Source of the DNA: Nguyenibacter vanlangensis
Lineage (GTDB): Bacteria; Pseudomonadota; Alphaproteobacteria; Acetobacterales; Acetobacteraceae
NCBI RefSeq assembly: GCF_038719015.1
Contig: NZ_CP152276.1
Coordinates: 3,613,501 to 3,677,500 of the forward strand
DNA length: 64,000 nucleotides
Direction: 5' to 3'
Shown here: positions 1 through 8,943 of the stretch, piece after piece
How the letters are laid out: the number at the start of each line of letters is the position of its first letter
How positions within the stretch are numbered: the stretch's first letter is position 1
Program-made: the position numbers and the translations under genes
Notes under the pieces: generated by a model
What the model saw: the letters and a program-made list of their open reading frames with translations, nothing else
Database searches by the model: none
What the model was told of the DNA's origin: nothing

Positions 1-417
1 CCCGTCATCCTTGTTCAGCATGACGGAGATACCGGACACCGTTTGGAATACGGAACGACAGACTGGTTGTTCCGCGACGAAATTACGCCTCGTCATGATA
101 CGGTCGTCGTCCACAAGCGTAGCTGCGACTCTTTCCACGACACTGACCTGAGCGAGCGCCTGGCAGAGCTTGGCATCAATCACCTGGTGATCGGTGGCTG
201 TATGACCCAATTCTGCGTCGACACCACCACTCGGCGGGCGACTTCGATGGGTTTCGATGTGACGTTACTCAGTGATGGTCATACCACCGCCGATTTCGGC
301 TCACTCACTGTCGAGCAGATCGTCGACCACCACAACTGCTTATTGTCGGGGTTTAATGCGGGATCAAAAGCCGTTCGGGTGGTGCCGTCGGAAGCAGCTT
401 GCTTTCTCACGACGTGA
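1..417 (+). CDS. isochorismatase-family cysteine hydrolase, 5' end outside window
   Basis: The reading frame is open from base 1, so the gene begins upstream and only about the last 138 residues are seen. The conserved core is present: a strand with a catalytic-type Lys (VVVHKRSCDSF) and the segment HLVIGGCMTQFCVDTT, in which the Cys before VD is the expected nucleophile. The third member of the triad, an N-terminal Asp, would lie upstream of the window. Family members hydrolyse small amides or isochorismate-like substrates in the cytoplasm; the substrate cannot be told from this fragment. A second, complete member of the family lies at 18248-18796, so the two are paralogues in the broad sense only. 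Confidence 0.85.
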   Translation, partial: PVILVQHDGDTGHRLEYGTTDWLFRDEITPRHDTVVVHKRSCDSFHDTDLSERLAELGINHLVIGGCMTQFCVDTTTRRATSMGFDVTLLSDGHTTADFGSLTVEQIVDHHNCLLSGFNAGSKAVRVVPSEAACFLTT

Positions 418-579
418 CGCGAGGCATCTGTACGCAGAATCGGCAGGCAAGGTATGGAAAACGGCCCGGTACGGAATCCCATCAGGCCGACAAAAAAACC
501 GGCGACACCTCGAAATCGCCGAGAAGCGACGCAGCGTCCCTTCCCTCATCGGACAAGACAGCCCGCTCGAAAAAGCCGC

Positions 580-942
580 TTATCGGGCATAGCGTTTCAT
601 CACCAGGGAACCCGGCACGATCATCGCCATGAACTTCGCCGAGATGGGGGCCGACGAGAAGCGTTCCATGGACGCGTCGGCATCGGCGACCGACCGCCAA
701 TGGACGATCGCCAGCCAGCTATGGTCGCTGCCAGGCGCGGATTCTCGCGACACGAAGCCCGGGCGCTTTGCGATCAGGTTCGTGCCGATCTCGTGATCGA
801 TCGCTTCCATTTGCGCGACCGTGACATCGCTTCTCAGCGTCGCCGTGACGACTTCGATGATCGGCGCACCCGCGGCCCGCGCGGCGATCGGAGACGCCAT
901 TCCCGCCAGCGCCAATCCCGCGGCGATAAGCTTTTTCATCAT
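580..942 (-). CDS. exported antibiotic-biosynthesis-monooxygenase-like (ABM fold) protein
   Basis: A 120-residue protein starting MMKKLIAAGLALAG, with a clear signal peptide ending near the AARAAGA segment. The start at 942 is preferred over longer frames because AAGGAAAGAAG lies just upstream and the signal peptide begins there. The mature part (IEVVTATLR, then a Trp-containing strand and an S-x-x-F-x-x-M tail) resembles the small ferredoxin-like ABM/dimeric alpha-beta barrel family, whose members are usually cytoplasmic; export makes this one slightly unusual. It is followed by a membrane-protein gene on the same strand further upstream (1078-1626). Function unknown. Confidence 0.6.
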   Translation of the reverse strand: MMKKLIAAGLALAGMASPIAARAAGAPIIEVVTATLRSDVTVAQMEAIDHEIGTNLIAKRPGFVSRESAPGSDHSWLAIVHWRSVADADASMERFSSAPISAKFMAMIVPGSLVMKRYAR

Positions 943-1077
943 GCTTCTTTCCTTTATATCAAGTGCTGACAAACGGATTCCCGTCAATCCTGAGGAATCG
1001 GCAGCACCCTTCGGCCACCGGTTCGGTGTTCGGCGCGGAGCCGGCGGCGCGATCCGCCGCCCCCGCGTGGGCAACGG

Positions 1078-1626
1078 TCAGGCACCGGCCTCCTGTGACC
1101 GCACCCACCCACGCCGGACGATCAGCGCGATCGGCAGGCCGAACCCGAACATGTGGATCAGCAAGGCAGGCACGAAGGGCATGGGTGTCACCGATGCGGG
1201 CGTGGTGAAGGCGCTGTGCGGCAACACGACGAATCCCATGAAGAAGAATAGGATGATGCCGAGTACGGGCCCGCCGGCCCACGCCCAGCGGTTCACCGCC
1301 GGCACGCGCCACGCGACCAGCGCGTACGCGACCGCCGGAACGATCGATACGAAGAAATGAAGCAGCGTCCCCAGGACCAGACCGGCGGCACCCGCATAGG
1401 CTGCCATGCCGATCAGGCTGCTGGCCGCCAGTTGCACCTCCGGAACGATTCCGACGCCCCGCGCCGCTTGCAGGATAAGAACCGGGACAAGTCCGATGGC
1501 GCCGGTTGCCAGGCCGGCGGCCAGCCCGATGGCGACGGCGCGGGACGACCCACGCCGCGAACCCGCTGGTCCCGCCGTCACCCCGCTCCCTGCCACCTTG
1601 TCCTGTAATGCGTCCGTCATATGCAT
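1078..1626 (-). CDS. predicted inner-membrane protein
   Basis: A 182-residue protein with about four hydrophobic segments (two N-terminal Gly/Ala-rich ones, one around LLHFFVSIVPAVAYALVAW, then IILFFFMGFVVL and a last helix ending in IALIVRRG). The start at 1626 has GAGGA six bases upstream; the longer open frame to 1728 has no such signal. It lies between the QOR2-like gene and the ABM-like gene, all on the minus strand. No family recognised. Confidence 0.6.
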   Translation of the reverse strand: MHMTDALQDKVAGSGVTAGPAGSRRGSSRAVAIGLAAGLATGAIGLVPVLILQAARGVGIVPEVQLAASSLIGMAAYAGAAGLVLGTLLHFFVSIVPAVAYALVAWRVPAVNRWAWAGGPVLGIILFFFMGFVVLPHSAFTTPASVTPMPFVPALLIHMFGFGLPIALIVRRGWVRSQEAGA

Positions 1627-1724
1627 GATCAATCCTCGGTCGTCCGTCGTTGGAGGATGCGGGGCCGTGGCTACATGAACCGACGGCAGGTCCGGCCCCA
1701 TTTGCCTGACTGCCCGTCCCGTCC

Positions 1725-2579
1725 TCAACCGCGCAGCGCGGCCGCGACGCGGCTTTCCAGCGAGGCCGTCGGGCGGCCGATCAGCCGCGACAGGGCGCCG
1801 CCATCATCGAACAGGGCACCGCGCGAGGCGGCGACATCGGCGTCGGCCAGCAGCGCGGCCAGGTCGCCCGGAAGCCCCGCGCCCGCCAGCATGCCCGCAT
1901 AGGCCTCGGCGGACAGATCGTTATAGGCCACGGCCTTGCCCGACTGGCGCGACACCTCCGCCGCGAGTTCGGCCATCGTGAAGGCCCCGTCGCCGGCGAG
2001 TTCATACGTCCGGCCCGCCTGATCCTCCGCGGTCAGCGCCACGGCCGCGGCTGCCGCATAGTCGGCGCGCGCCGCCGAGGAAAAGCGCCCATCCCCGGCG
2101 GCGCCGACGAAGGCCCCATGCTCCAGCGCCACGGGCAGCGCCATCAGATGATTCTCGATATACCAGCCATTGCGCAGGATCACGGCAGGCAGGCCCGACG
2201 CGGATATGGCCTCTTCCGTCTGCCGGTGTTCGATCGCAAGGCGGGCGGGCGACGTGCCGGCATGCAGCATGCTCGTATAGGCAAGCAGCGAAACCCCGGC
2301 CTGGCGCGCCGCCTCGATCACCGCGCCATGCAGCGGCACGCGGCCGCTGACTTCAGTCGAGGAAATCAGCAGCAGCTTGTCGACGCCGGCCAGCGCCGTG
2401 CGCAGCGTGTCGGGACGGGTATAGTCCGCCTCGCGCACGATCACGCCGCGCTCGGCAAGGTCACGCGCCTTGGCCGGATTGCGCGCCGCGGCGACGATGC
2501 GGCCCGCCGGGATGGTCTTCAGCAGCGTATCGATGACGAGGCGGCCAAGCTGCCCCGTCGCTCCGGTGATTGCGTACAT
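1725..2579 (-). CDS. NAD(P)H-binding atypical SDR, quinone oxidoreductase 2-like
   Basis: A 284-residue protein beginning MYAITGATGQLGRLV, the Rossmann GxxGxxG signature of the NmrA/atypical SDR group. The layout (nucleotide-binding N-terminus, NGWYIENH segment in the middle, no YxxxK catalytic pair) matches the QorB/YtfG quinone reductase family, which uses NAD(P)H to reduce quinones or related electrophiles. It is transcribed away from an HxlR-type regulator at 2827, an arrangement common for this family (ytfG/ytfH), so redox- or electrophile-responsive control by that regulator is likely. Confidence 0.8.
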   Translation of the reverse strand: MYAITGATGQLGRLVIDTLLKTIPAGRIVAAARNPAKARDLAERGVIVREADYTRPDTLRTALAGVDKLLLISSTEVSGRVPLHGAVIEAARQAGVSLLAYTSMLHAGTSPARLAIEHRQTEEAISASGLPAVILRNGWYIENHLMALPVALEHGAFVGAAGDGRFSSAARADYAAAAAVALTAEDQAGRTYELAGDGAFTMAELAAEVSRQSGKAVAYNDLSAEAYAGMLAGAGLPGDLAALLADADVAASRGALFDDGGALSRLIGRPTASLESRVAAALRG

Positions 2580-2826
2580 GTTCGGCCTCTTGTCGTTGTG
2601 TGCCTGATCATTGTGTGACGGACCGGAAGACGGCGCCCGTGTCTGCGCACGCCACGAATGCGTGGCGGGACGTGACGGGGAAGGTCGTCACCGGCTCCGC
2701 GATCAGAGAGCCTTCAGATAGCCGCACGCGTTACTTGCAGAAACCTCCTATCTTGCAGTTACCTCTACTTTCCGGTTACCAGATGGAAACTCGCCCCGGA
2801 TGGAAACTCGCCATGGAGGCTGCGCG
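2580..2826. promoter_or_regulatory. divergent control region between the QOR2-like gene and the HxlR regulator
   Basis: A 247-bp intergenic stretch. At 2733-2770 it carries a repeated CTTGCAG motif (ACTTGCAGAAACC, then TCTTGCAGTTACC) followed by GGTTACC. HxlR regulators commonly bind such short repeats in divergent promoters; the assignment here is inference. ATGGAAACTCGCC occurs twice (2783 and 2800), a small direct repeat just before the regulator start. Confidence 0.35.
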
Positions 2827-3267
2827 ATGGTCCTGAGAATGCGAACCAAGGTGAAGGCGCTCCCCGGCTGCCCCATGTCGAAATGCATGGCTCTGCTCAG
2901 CGGCCTCTGGACGCCCGAACTGCTCTGGTCCCTCAGCAACGGCCCGCGACGGTTTTCGGAATTGCGCCGCGATATCCCGGCCATTTCGGCGAAGGTGCTG
3001 ACCAGCAGGCTGCGCGATCTGGAGCATCGCGGCGTTCTCGGCCGCAGCGTGATGCCGACATCGCCACCGACGGTGGAGTATGATCTGACCCCATTGGGGC
3101 AGGAACTGCTCCCCGCGATCAAGGCGATCGTGGATGTCGGGTCGCGCCTGCTGCTCCGGGACCTCGCGATCCCATCACCGCAGGCGGTGGACGCGCCGGG
3201 GCCAGGGCATCTTGACCCAGAGCATCTTGACCCGGGGCATCTTGACCCGGGACATCTTGAACAGTGA
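2827..3267 (+). CDS. HxlR-family winged-helix transcriptional regulator
   Basis: A 146-residue protein with the HxlR signature: Cys in GCPMSKCMALLSGLWTPELL, then RRFSELRRDIPAISAKVLTSRLRDLEHRGV and a wing ending in VEYDLTPLG. The start at 2827 follows GGAGG by seven bases and is preferred to 2800. Family members often respond to aldehydes, quinones or disulfide stress through the conserved Cys. The C-terminus is odd: it ends in repeats of HLDP(E/G)G-like pentapeptides encoded by a 15-bp tandem repeat (3208-3264). It is divergent from the QOR2-like gene. Confidence 0.85.
   Translation: MVLRMRTKVKALPGCPMSKCMALLSGLWTPELLWSLSNGPRRFSELRRDIPAISAKVLTSRLRDLEHRGVLGRSVMPTSPPTVEYDLTPLGQELLPAIKAIVDVGSRLLLRDLAIPSPQAVDAPGPGHLDPEHLDPGHLDPGHLEQ
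3208..3264 (+). repeat. 15-bp tandem repeat inside the 3' end of the HxlR gene
   Basis: Three full copies and one partial copy of CATCTTGACCCRGRG, in frame, giving the repeated peptide HLDPx. The copies differ by one or two bases. Confidence 0.9.
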
Positions 3268-3360
3268 CCGATTGAAAGACAGGCCGGGCCCCCGCCCGAA
3301 CCCGGCAGCGGCCATAGACCCCCTGCACCCCATGACATCGATCCGGAATCGGTTTCCAAA

Positions 3361-3396
3361 GGCACCGCCTTTGGCGGGGTGCGGGGCAGCGCCCCG
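3361..3396. terminator. tandem GC-rich hairpins between convergent genes
   Basis: GGCACCGCC/GGCGGGGTGC and GGGGC/GCCCC pair around short loops between the HxlR gene and the convergent SPFH gene. No clear T-run follows on either strand, so termination is only suggested. The rest of 3268-3549 shows nothing recognisable. Confidence 0.3.
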
Positions 3397-3549
3397 AAAA
3401 GGAGACCGCGGGACGGCCAATCACGACACCAATTGGCACAAGGCACGGCCAACTCTTCGACGACGGCGAAACCGGCCGAGAACGACGGGCCACATCGAGC
3501 CATTGGAGGCATTCCGACCTGTGCGGCCTTTCCGCGTTCGGCGGCGCGG

Positions 3550-4479
3550 TCAGTGCCCGTTCATGGGCCCCATCACAGGCATCGTCATCATCGGCACGGG
3601 TTGCGACCCCAATATGGTCGCCGGCAGCCTGCCGTCCCAGCGCCGCGCCTGGGTATAGGTCACATAGTTCGGGCTGGCGCCCAGCGCCGCCGCCTGGGCG
3701 CGGATCGCATCCGCCTCGGCTTCGCCCTTGACCCGCGTCGCGGCGGCCTCGGCCTCCGATTTCGCGCGGATCGACCGCGCCTCGCCCTCGGCGGCGGCCA
3801 CGGCCGCGTTGGCGTTGGCCTGGGCGGCAATCTGCTGGCGCTCAGCGTCGATCACCGCCTGCTGGCGCAATTGTTCCGACCGCGTCACCTCGGCCTTCGC
3901 CCGGGTCATCATGTCGATGGCGTGGCGGAACGCCTCGGTATAATCCAGGTCGGTAATCTGAACTTCCGAAACCTCGATGCCGTACAGCTTCAGCGCCTGC
4001 GCGGCCACATCGGCCTTGATCTCGCTCTCGATCAGGCTGCGCGCGCTGGGTACGTCCGAAACCTGCCGCCGGCCGAAGGCCGACTTCATCCGGTCGTTGG
4101 CCAGCGTATAGATCCGCTGTTCATAGAACGGCACATGCTCGTACAGGTTCTGCACATCCCCGTCGGGAACGTTGAACTGCACCAGCATCGTCACGTTCAC
4201 GCCCTGGTTGTCGGCGGTAAAGACTTCGGATTTCTGGATGGCGACCTGCTGGGTGGCGGTGCTGTATTCCACCACGCTTTCCACCCAAGGCAGCTTGAAA
4301 TGCAGCCCCGGCCCCGCCGTGCGCGAAAACGCGCCGAAGCGCGATACCACGCCGACATTCTTCTGGTCGATCGTGTATCCGGTGCCGAACAGCAGCGACA
4401 ACACGACCAGCGCCCCGACGGCCAGGGCGCCATAACGGGCGATCGTCCGGGGATTGGCCCCGTCATACCGAAAATGCAT
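3550..4479 (-). CDS. SPFH/band 7 (prohibitin/HflK-like) membrane protein
   Basis: A 309-residue protein. It has one N-terminal transmembrane helix (ALAVGALVVLSLLFGTGY, about residues 20-37), then an SPFH domain (GVVSRFGAF ... GPGLHFKLPWVE) and a long Ala/Glu/Arg-rich coiled coil (about residues 195-270), which is the classic architecture. Such proteins form membrane-anchored cages and often modulate FtsH-type proteolysis. The start MHFRYDG at 4479 was chosen because upstream residues look like non-coding sequence; the ribosome-binding site is weak. The C-terminus is Met/Pro/Gly rich. No hflC partner is adjacent, so an HflKC complex is not supported. Confidence 0.8.
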   Translation of the reverse strand: MHFRYDGANPRTIARYGALAVGALVVLSLLFGTGYTIDQKNVGVVSRFGAFSRTAGPGLHFKLPWVESVVEYSTATQQVAIQKSEVFTADNQGVNVTMLVQFNVPDGDVQNLYEHVPFYEQRIYTLANDRMKSAFGRRQVSDVPSARSLIESEIKADVAAQALKLYGIEVSEVQITDLDYTEAFRHAIDMMTRAKAEVTRSEQLRQQAVIDAERQQIAAQANANAAVAAAEGEARSIRAKSEAEAAATRVKGEAEADAIRAQAAALGASPNYVTYTQARRWDGRLPATILGSQPVPMMTMPVMGPMNGH

Positions 4480-4542
4480 GACGCCACGATATCGGCGATC
4501 GCTTGCCTCGGCAATCCACCCCCGGCAAAAGACCCAAATCGC

Positions 4543-4640
4543 TTCCACTGAACACCGGTTCAGTGGAAATGCGCCAAGCTATTATTCAATCGAGCCTCGT
4601 CACCCGTTCAAACAAGTCCGCCCGAAACGGGATCTGCTCT
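4543..4640 (-). repeat. double-hairpin intergenic repeat, copy 1
   Basis: Read on the minus strand it matches the copies at 8841 and 10096: a CCCGTT...GTTTGAACGGGTGA block, an AT-rich spacer with AATAATA, and a GCATTTCCACTGAAC block. In this copy the second hairpin is perfect (TTCCACTGAAC / GTTCAGTGGAA, 4-base loop) while the first is eroded. Confidence 0.8.
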
Positions 4641-4887
4641 ATGTCGTATCCTCGCCGGCCGGCAGTTCGGTGTCGAAATGGGCGATCGCCTCCGATGCCG
4701 CGCAATTCAGCCGGATCACCTCGCCCTGCACCGCGTCGGCCATCGACAAGGGCAGGTAATGCGCCGCCCCGTCCGTGCCGGTCAGGCGCAGCCGCGCCCC
4801 CCCTTCTGCCTCCTGGACCTCGCCAACCGGCGCATTGTCCGCCCCGACGATCTTCATGCCGGAATGCAACTGGAACCATTGTGTCAT
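4639..4887 (-). CDS. small DUF2171-like protein
   Basis: An 82-residue protein: MTQWFQLHSGMKIVGADNAP..., a PRC-barrel-like short beta domain (VGEVQEAEGGARLRLTGTDG) and an acidic C-terminus. The start is supported by GAGGAGG five bases upstream. The length and the MKIVGADN/VGxV pattern fit DUF2171. Its 3' end touches repeat copy 1. Function unknown. Confidence 0.7.
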   Translation of the reverse strand: MTQWFQLHSGMKIVGADNAPVGEVQEAEGGARLRLTGTDGAAHYLPLSMADAVQGEVIRLNCAASEAIAHFDTELPAGEDTT

Positions 4888-5198
4888 GGACGCCTCCTCG
4901 CAGACTGTCCGAGCCCGTCATATGGGAACGCGGCGGCGGCGGCGGACGGGCCCGCCGATCACATCCCGTTGCGTATTCCCCCCATGCATCTCTCGGGCAG
5001 GCTCCCCTGCGCGACGCGCCCGGCGCAAGATGCCCAGCGTAAGATGATTGCAGTACGAAACGAAAAACCAGCCGCCCGGCACGGCGCCAACCCCGTGCCG
5101 GGCAAGAAAATAACGGCGCTTTACACGCGGGCCATCGCTCAATTAGGACGTGCCGCATCCTCCCCGTCCCCGCCCCTCCGCCGGACATCGTGCCCGCC

Positions 5199-5822
5199 AT
5201 GCCCCGAACCCAGGCCGACACCGCCTCGCCCCTGCGCCATTCGCTGTTCGAAGACGCCTATGCCCTCGTCATCGGCTGTTCGCTGATCGTGCTCGGCCTG
5301 GCCTGCCTGCACCGGGCCGGACTGGTCACCGGCGGGGTCGCCGGGGTGGCGCTGCTGCTGTCCTACGTCGTGAAGCTGCCGGCCGGCCTGCTCTTCACGC
5401 TGATCAATATTCCCTTCCTCGCCTTCGCCTGCCGGACCATGGGCGGCGCGTTCGCGCTCAAGACGCTGATCGTCAGCTTCTCGGTCACCCTCTTCGCCCT
5501 GGTCTTCCCGCATCTGATGACGTTAGGCGCCATCAACCCGTTCTGGGCGGCCTTCTTCGGCGGAACGGCGATCGGCATGGGCATCCTGTCCCTGGCCCGG
5601 CACCAGGCCGGGGTCGGGGGCACGGGCGTCATCACGCTGTGGCTGTACAAGACGCGCGGCTGGAACGCCGGCAAAAGCCAGTTGGCCATCGATGCCGGCA
5701 TCCTGGCCCTCTCGCTCCTGGTCATCGATGTCCGCCACGTCCTGCTCTCGGCCGTCAGCGCGGTGGCGATCAGCGGCGTGGTCGCCACCTTCCACCGCCC
5801 GGGCCGCTATACCGGCTACTGA
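5199..5822 (+). CDS. YitT-family-like integral membrane protein
   Basis: A 207-residue, strongly hydrophobic protein with about five to six membrane helices. It contains VTGGVAGVALLLSYVV, AFFGGTAIGMGI and GVGGTGVITLWLY, the Gly-rich helix pattern of the YitT/YczE group. It lacks the cytoplasmic DUF2179 domain of long YitT proteins. ATG 5199 was chosen, with GTG 5190 an alternative; neither has a strong ribosome-binding site. Its stop overlaps the stop of the convergent MurQ gene by seven bases. Transport role unproven. Confidence 0.7.
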   Translation: MPRTQADTASPLRHSLFEDAYALVIGCSLIVLGLACLHRAGLVTGGVAGVALLLSYVVKLPAGLLFTLINIPFLAFACRTMGGAFALKTLIVSFSVTLFALVFPHLMTLGAINPFWAAFFGGTAIGMGILSLARHQAGVGGTGVITLWLYKTRGWNAGKSQLAIDAGILALSLLVIDVRHVLLSAVSAVAISGVVATFHRPGRYTGY

Positions 5823-6769
5823 CCCGTCGTCGCGGCCCCCCGCGCATCTCCCATCGCACCCCCCATCGCATCCAGCGTCGCACGCAGGTCGCCGCCATGC
5901 CGGGCCAGGCCGGCTTCGGCCGCCTCCAGCGTCATGCCGTGCCGGATCAGCACCGCGCGCTTGACATTGCCGCCGGCGGCGTCCAGCGCCTGGCGGATCT
6001 CGTCATCCGTCCCGCCCGCCAGGGTCCGGACCATGCGCGCGGCCCGCCGCCGCAATTTCGCGTTCACCACCCGCATATCCACCATCTGCCCGCGATAGGC
6101 ATGGCCCAGCCGGACCATCAGCGTGGTCGAAAGCAAATTCAGCGCCGCCTTCTGCGCGGTCCCGGCCTTCAGCCGGGTCGAACCGGCAATGACCTCCGCA
6201 CCGGTCACGATCCCGATCCCCAGCTCGGCCTCGCGCAGCAGCCGCCCCTCGGCATTGCAGCTCATGCCCACCGTCAGGCTGCCGGCCGCCCGCGCGGCAC
6301 GCAGCGCCGCGGCGGTATAGGGCGTATTGCCGCTGGCCGCGACGCCCAGCACCACGTCGTCGCCGCCGGGCCGATGGGCCAGGATGTCGCGCCGCGCGGC
6401 GTCCTCGTCATCCTCGGCGCCCTCGGCCGCCTGGAACAGCGCCCCGGTCCCCCCGGCCAGCAGCAGCACCAGCCGCTCCGGCGCCCAGCCGAAGGTCGGG
6501 GTCAGCTCCACCCCGTCCTGCATGCCGATCCGCCCCGACGTGCCGGCCCCGACATAGAACAGCCGGCCACCCGCGCGCAGCCGGGGCAGGGCCGCGGCAA
6601 TAACGCGCTCCAGTTCGGGGATCGCCGCCCGCACCATGGCAACGGCGCTCATCTGCGCCTCGGCCAGCGCCTCCAGGATCGACGCGGTCGGCCACAGATC
6701 GATCTCCGCAAAGCGCGGATCCTGCCCTTCCGTCCCGCCAATGCCGGCCGCGTCGCTGATGTCGTTCAT
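5816..6769 (-). CDS. murQ: N-acetylmuramic acid 6-phosphate etherase
   Basis: A 317-residue protein, the usual MurQ length. It has the SIS sugar-phosphate-binding core (FYVGAGTSGRIGMQDGVEL near residues 70-88, GVAASGNTPYT) and the C-terminal AGGNVKRAVL UBA-like segment. The enzyme cleaves the D-lactyl ether of MurNAc-6-P to GlcNAc-6-P during cell-wall recycling in the cytoplasm. The start MNDISDAAG at 6769 is preferred; the open frame runs upstream into the AraC gene region without a start signal. No anmK or PTS gene is next to it, though serine hydrolases acting on peptides occur elsewhere in the window. Confidence 0.9.
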   Translation of the reverse strand: MNDISDAAGIGGTEGQDPRFAEIDLWPTASILEALAEAQMSAVAMVRAAIPELERVIAAALPRLRAGGRLFYVGAGTSGRIGMQDGVELTPTFGWAPERLVLLLAGGTGALFQAAEGAEDDEDAARRDILAHRPGGDDVVLGVAASGNTPYTAAALRAARAAGSLTVGMSCNAEGRLLREAELGIGIVTGAEVIAGSTRLKAGTAQKAALNLLSTTLMVRLGHAYRGQMVDMRVVNAKLRRRAARMVRTLAGGTDDEIRQALDAAGGNVKRAVLIRHGMTLEAAEAGLARHGGDLRATLDAMGGAMGDARGAATTGQ

Positions 6770-6911
6770 CGGAATATCCGCAAGTCCTTCGCCATTCGGG
6801 TCACGATCCCCCCTTATGGCCCGGCCGCCGCGCCACGTCCAAACGTTCGCGCCACGTCCAAATACGCCGCCACGTGCCCCGACAGGTCCGTCCCCATGCG
6901 GATCGTTCCCT

Positions 6912-7811
6912 TCACGCCGCCGCGCCGGGCGGGTCAGAAAGCCGCAACGCGTCCCGGGCGGGCGGCAATCCGAACATCCGGCGATATTCGCGGCTGAATT
7001 GCGACGGGCTGGCATAGCCGACCGCAAAGGCCGCCGCCTCCGCCGACATGCCGCCCGACAGCAGCAGCCTGCGCGCCTCCATCAGCCGGATCTGTTTCTG
7101 GAACTGCATCGGCGTCATCGCGGTCAGGGCCTTGAACTGGCGATGAAACGCGGTCGGGCTCAGCCCTGCCGCCGCCGCCAGGTCGTCGACGCGCAGCACC
7201 CGGTCGAATTTCTCCCTCAGCGCATGGATCGCCTCGACCAGGCGGCGATCGCGATCGACCCCGACCACCAGGCGCGACAGCACCGCACCATGCGGCCCGG
7301 CCAGCAGGCGATAGCAGATTTCGCGCATCACCGCCGGATAGAGGATGGGAATCGCCTGCGGCTCGCGCAGCAATCCGACCGCCCGCGCCGCACACCCCAC
7401 AAGCGCGTCGTCCAGATCCAGGACGAAGGCCCCCGCGCGGTCGTCCGGCACGGGCGGCGCCTCCATGCGCTCGAAGACCTCGCGCATGATCGCCCGGTCC
7501 AGCTCGATCACGACGCTCAGATAGGGCGCGCCCTCTCCGCCCTCGACCACCTGGCTCGCCCCCGGCATCTCGACGCTGACGACCATGGCCTGGCCCGTCC
7601 GGTACTCCAGCCGAAGCGCGCCGAAACTGGTCCATTTCGCGCCCTGCACCACAATGCACAGCGCGGGTTTGTGCAGGATATGCGCCGGATTCCGCTCGGC
7701 CGCCGACCGCAGCAGGATCAGGCCATCGATCGCGGTGTAAAGCGGACTGGCATTGCCGTGGCACGCGAAACATGTGTCGACGGCGTCACGTAATCGAGAG
7801 AGTTCATCCAT
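6912..7811 (-). CDS. AraC-family transcriptional regulator (AraC_N type)
   Basis: A 299-residue protein. The N-terminal cupin-like sensor begins LYTAIDGLILLRS and contains PALCIVVQGAK; the C-terminal pair of HTH motifs covers about residues 195-290 (LRVDDLAAAAGLSPTAFHRQFK, then AFAVGYASPSQFSREYRRMFG). It is divergent from the SDR gene at 7962, which it probably controls. The AraC_N type often activates aldehyde/alcohol oxidoreductases. Confidence 0.88.
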   Translation of the reverse strand: MDELSRLRDAVDTCFACHGNASPLYTAIDGLILLRSAAERNPAHILHKPALCIVVQGAKWTSFGALRLEYRTGQAMVVSVEMPGASQVVEGGEGAPYLSVVIELDRAIMREVFERMEAPPVPDDRAGAFVLDLDDALVGCAARAVGLLREPQAIPILYPAVMREICYRLLAGPHGAVLSRLVVGVDRDRRLVEAIHALREKFDRVLRVDDLAAAAGLSPTAFHRQFKALTAMTPMQFQKQIRLMEARRLLLSGGMSAEAAAFAVGYASPSQFSREYRRMFGLPPARDALRLSDPPGAAA

Positions 7812-7961
7812 GGGACAGCCCTGGTCGTGGCGGCCCCGAATGTAAGCGCCGAGGTGGAATCAGGCAAGAAATGGGCGGGTTCCGGCATGGCCGAACCAGG
7901 GGCCCGGCGCATAGGCTCGGCACCGGAACAGCCTCACCGGAACAGCTTCCAGGGAAAAACC

Positions 7962-8729
7962 ATGACCCGTCAAACCACAGGTAAAATCGCGCTCGTCACC
8001 GGCGGCAGCCGGGGACTGGGGCGCAACATCGTCCTGAACCTCGCCAGGCGCGGCGTCGATGCGATCTTCACCTACCACGCCGATCGGGCGGCAGCCGAAC
8101 AGGTCGCCGCCCTGGCGGCCGAAGCGGGACGCAGGGCCGTCGCCCTGCAACTCGATGCCGGCGATACGGCGGGCTTCGGCGATTTCGTGCAGGACGCGCG
8201 GCAGGCGCTGGCCGGCCTCGGCGCACAGCGTTTCGATTATCTGGTCAACAATGCCGGCACCTCGCATCATGACAGCATCGAGAACACCACCGAAGACGCG
8301 TTCGATGCCCTCTATCGCGTCCATCTCAAGGGCGTCTTCTTCCTGACGCAGAAATTGCTGCCGCTCATCAATGATGGCGGCCGGATCGTCAACATCTCGT
8401 CCGGCCTCACCCGCGTCATCATGCCCGGCCGCGCGCCCTACGGCACGATGAAGGGCGCCGTCGAAATCCTGACCAGATACATGGCCAAGGAACTGGGCCC
8501 GCGCCGGATCGCGGTCAACGTCGTCGCACCCGGCGCGATCGAGACCGATTTCAGCGGCGGCCTGGTCCGCGACAACCCCGAATTCAACAAGCGGGTCGCG
8601 GACATGACCGCCCTCGGCCGCGCCGGCCTGCCGGACGATATCGGACCGATGGTCGCCTCGCTGCTGTCCGAGGACCACCGTTGGGTCAACGGCCAGCGGA
8701 TCGAAGTCTCCGGCGGCATGTCGATCTGA
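7962..8729 (+). CDS. short-chain dehydrogenase/reductase
   Basis: A 255-residue classical SDR: TGGSRGLG cofactor loop at 13-20, NNAG at 97-100, catalytic Ser near 146-147 and Y160-x-x-x-K164. ATG 7962 follows AGGG with suitable spacing; the open frame upstream is not used. It probably reduces or oxidises a small carbonyl/alcohol with NADP(H), since GSRGLG and following residues fit NADP preference. It is divergent from the AraC regulator. A 104-bp fragment of this gene (8241-8344) recurs in the scar at 16914. Confidence 0.88.
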   Translation: MTRQTTGKIALVTGGSRGLGRNIVLNLARRGVDAIFTYHADRAAAEQVAALAAEAGRRAVALQLDAGDTAGFGDFVQDARQALAGLGAQRFDYLVNNAGTSHHDSIENTTEDAFDALYRVHLKGVFFLTQKLLPLINDGGRIVNISSGLTRVIMPGRAPYGTMKGAVEILTRYMAKELGPRRIAVNVVAPGAIETDFSGGLVRDNPEFNKRVADMTALGRAGLPDDIGPMVASLLSEDHRWVNGQRIEVSGGMSI

Positions 8730-8840
8730 TCGTCTAAGGCCCGCCCGCCGGCGTCTCCGACTGTCCGAGGCGCCATCCATCGGGTCCGGCGGATCAGCGC
8801 TGGGGGCGGATTTGGGCGGCGTTTCGTTTTCCGACAAATC

Positions 8841-8943
8841 AGAGCGGATCCCGTTCAAACGGACGCGTTTGAACGGGTGAAGATGCGCGATAAATAATAA
8901 CCTGGAGCATTTCCCGAACCGGTGTTTGGTGAAAACGCTCCAG
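8841..8943 (+). repeat. double-hairpin intergenic repeat, copy 2
   Basis: Lies in the 369-bp gap 8730-9098. The first hairpin is a perfect 12-bp stem, CCCGTTCAAACG / CGTTTGAACGGG; the AT-rich spacer is TAAATAATAA; the second hairpin (GGAGCATTT... AAAACGCTCC) is eroded. Nothing else recognisable is in the gap. Confidence 0.85.

Noticed and set aside
5150-6997. 615-codon plus-strand open frame
   Set aside because: It lies over YitT and antisense to MurQ, reads as Arg/Pro-rich sequence, and is a GC-driven shadow.
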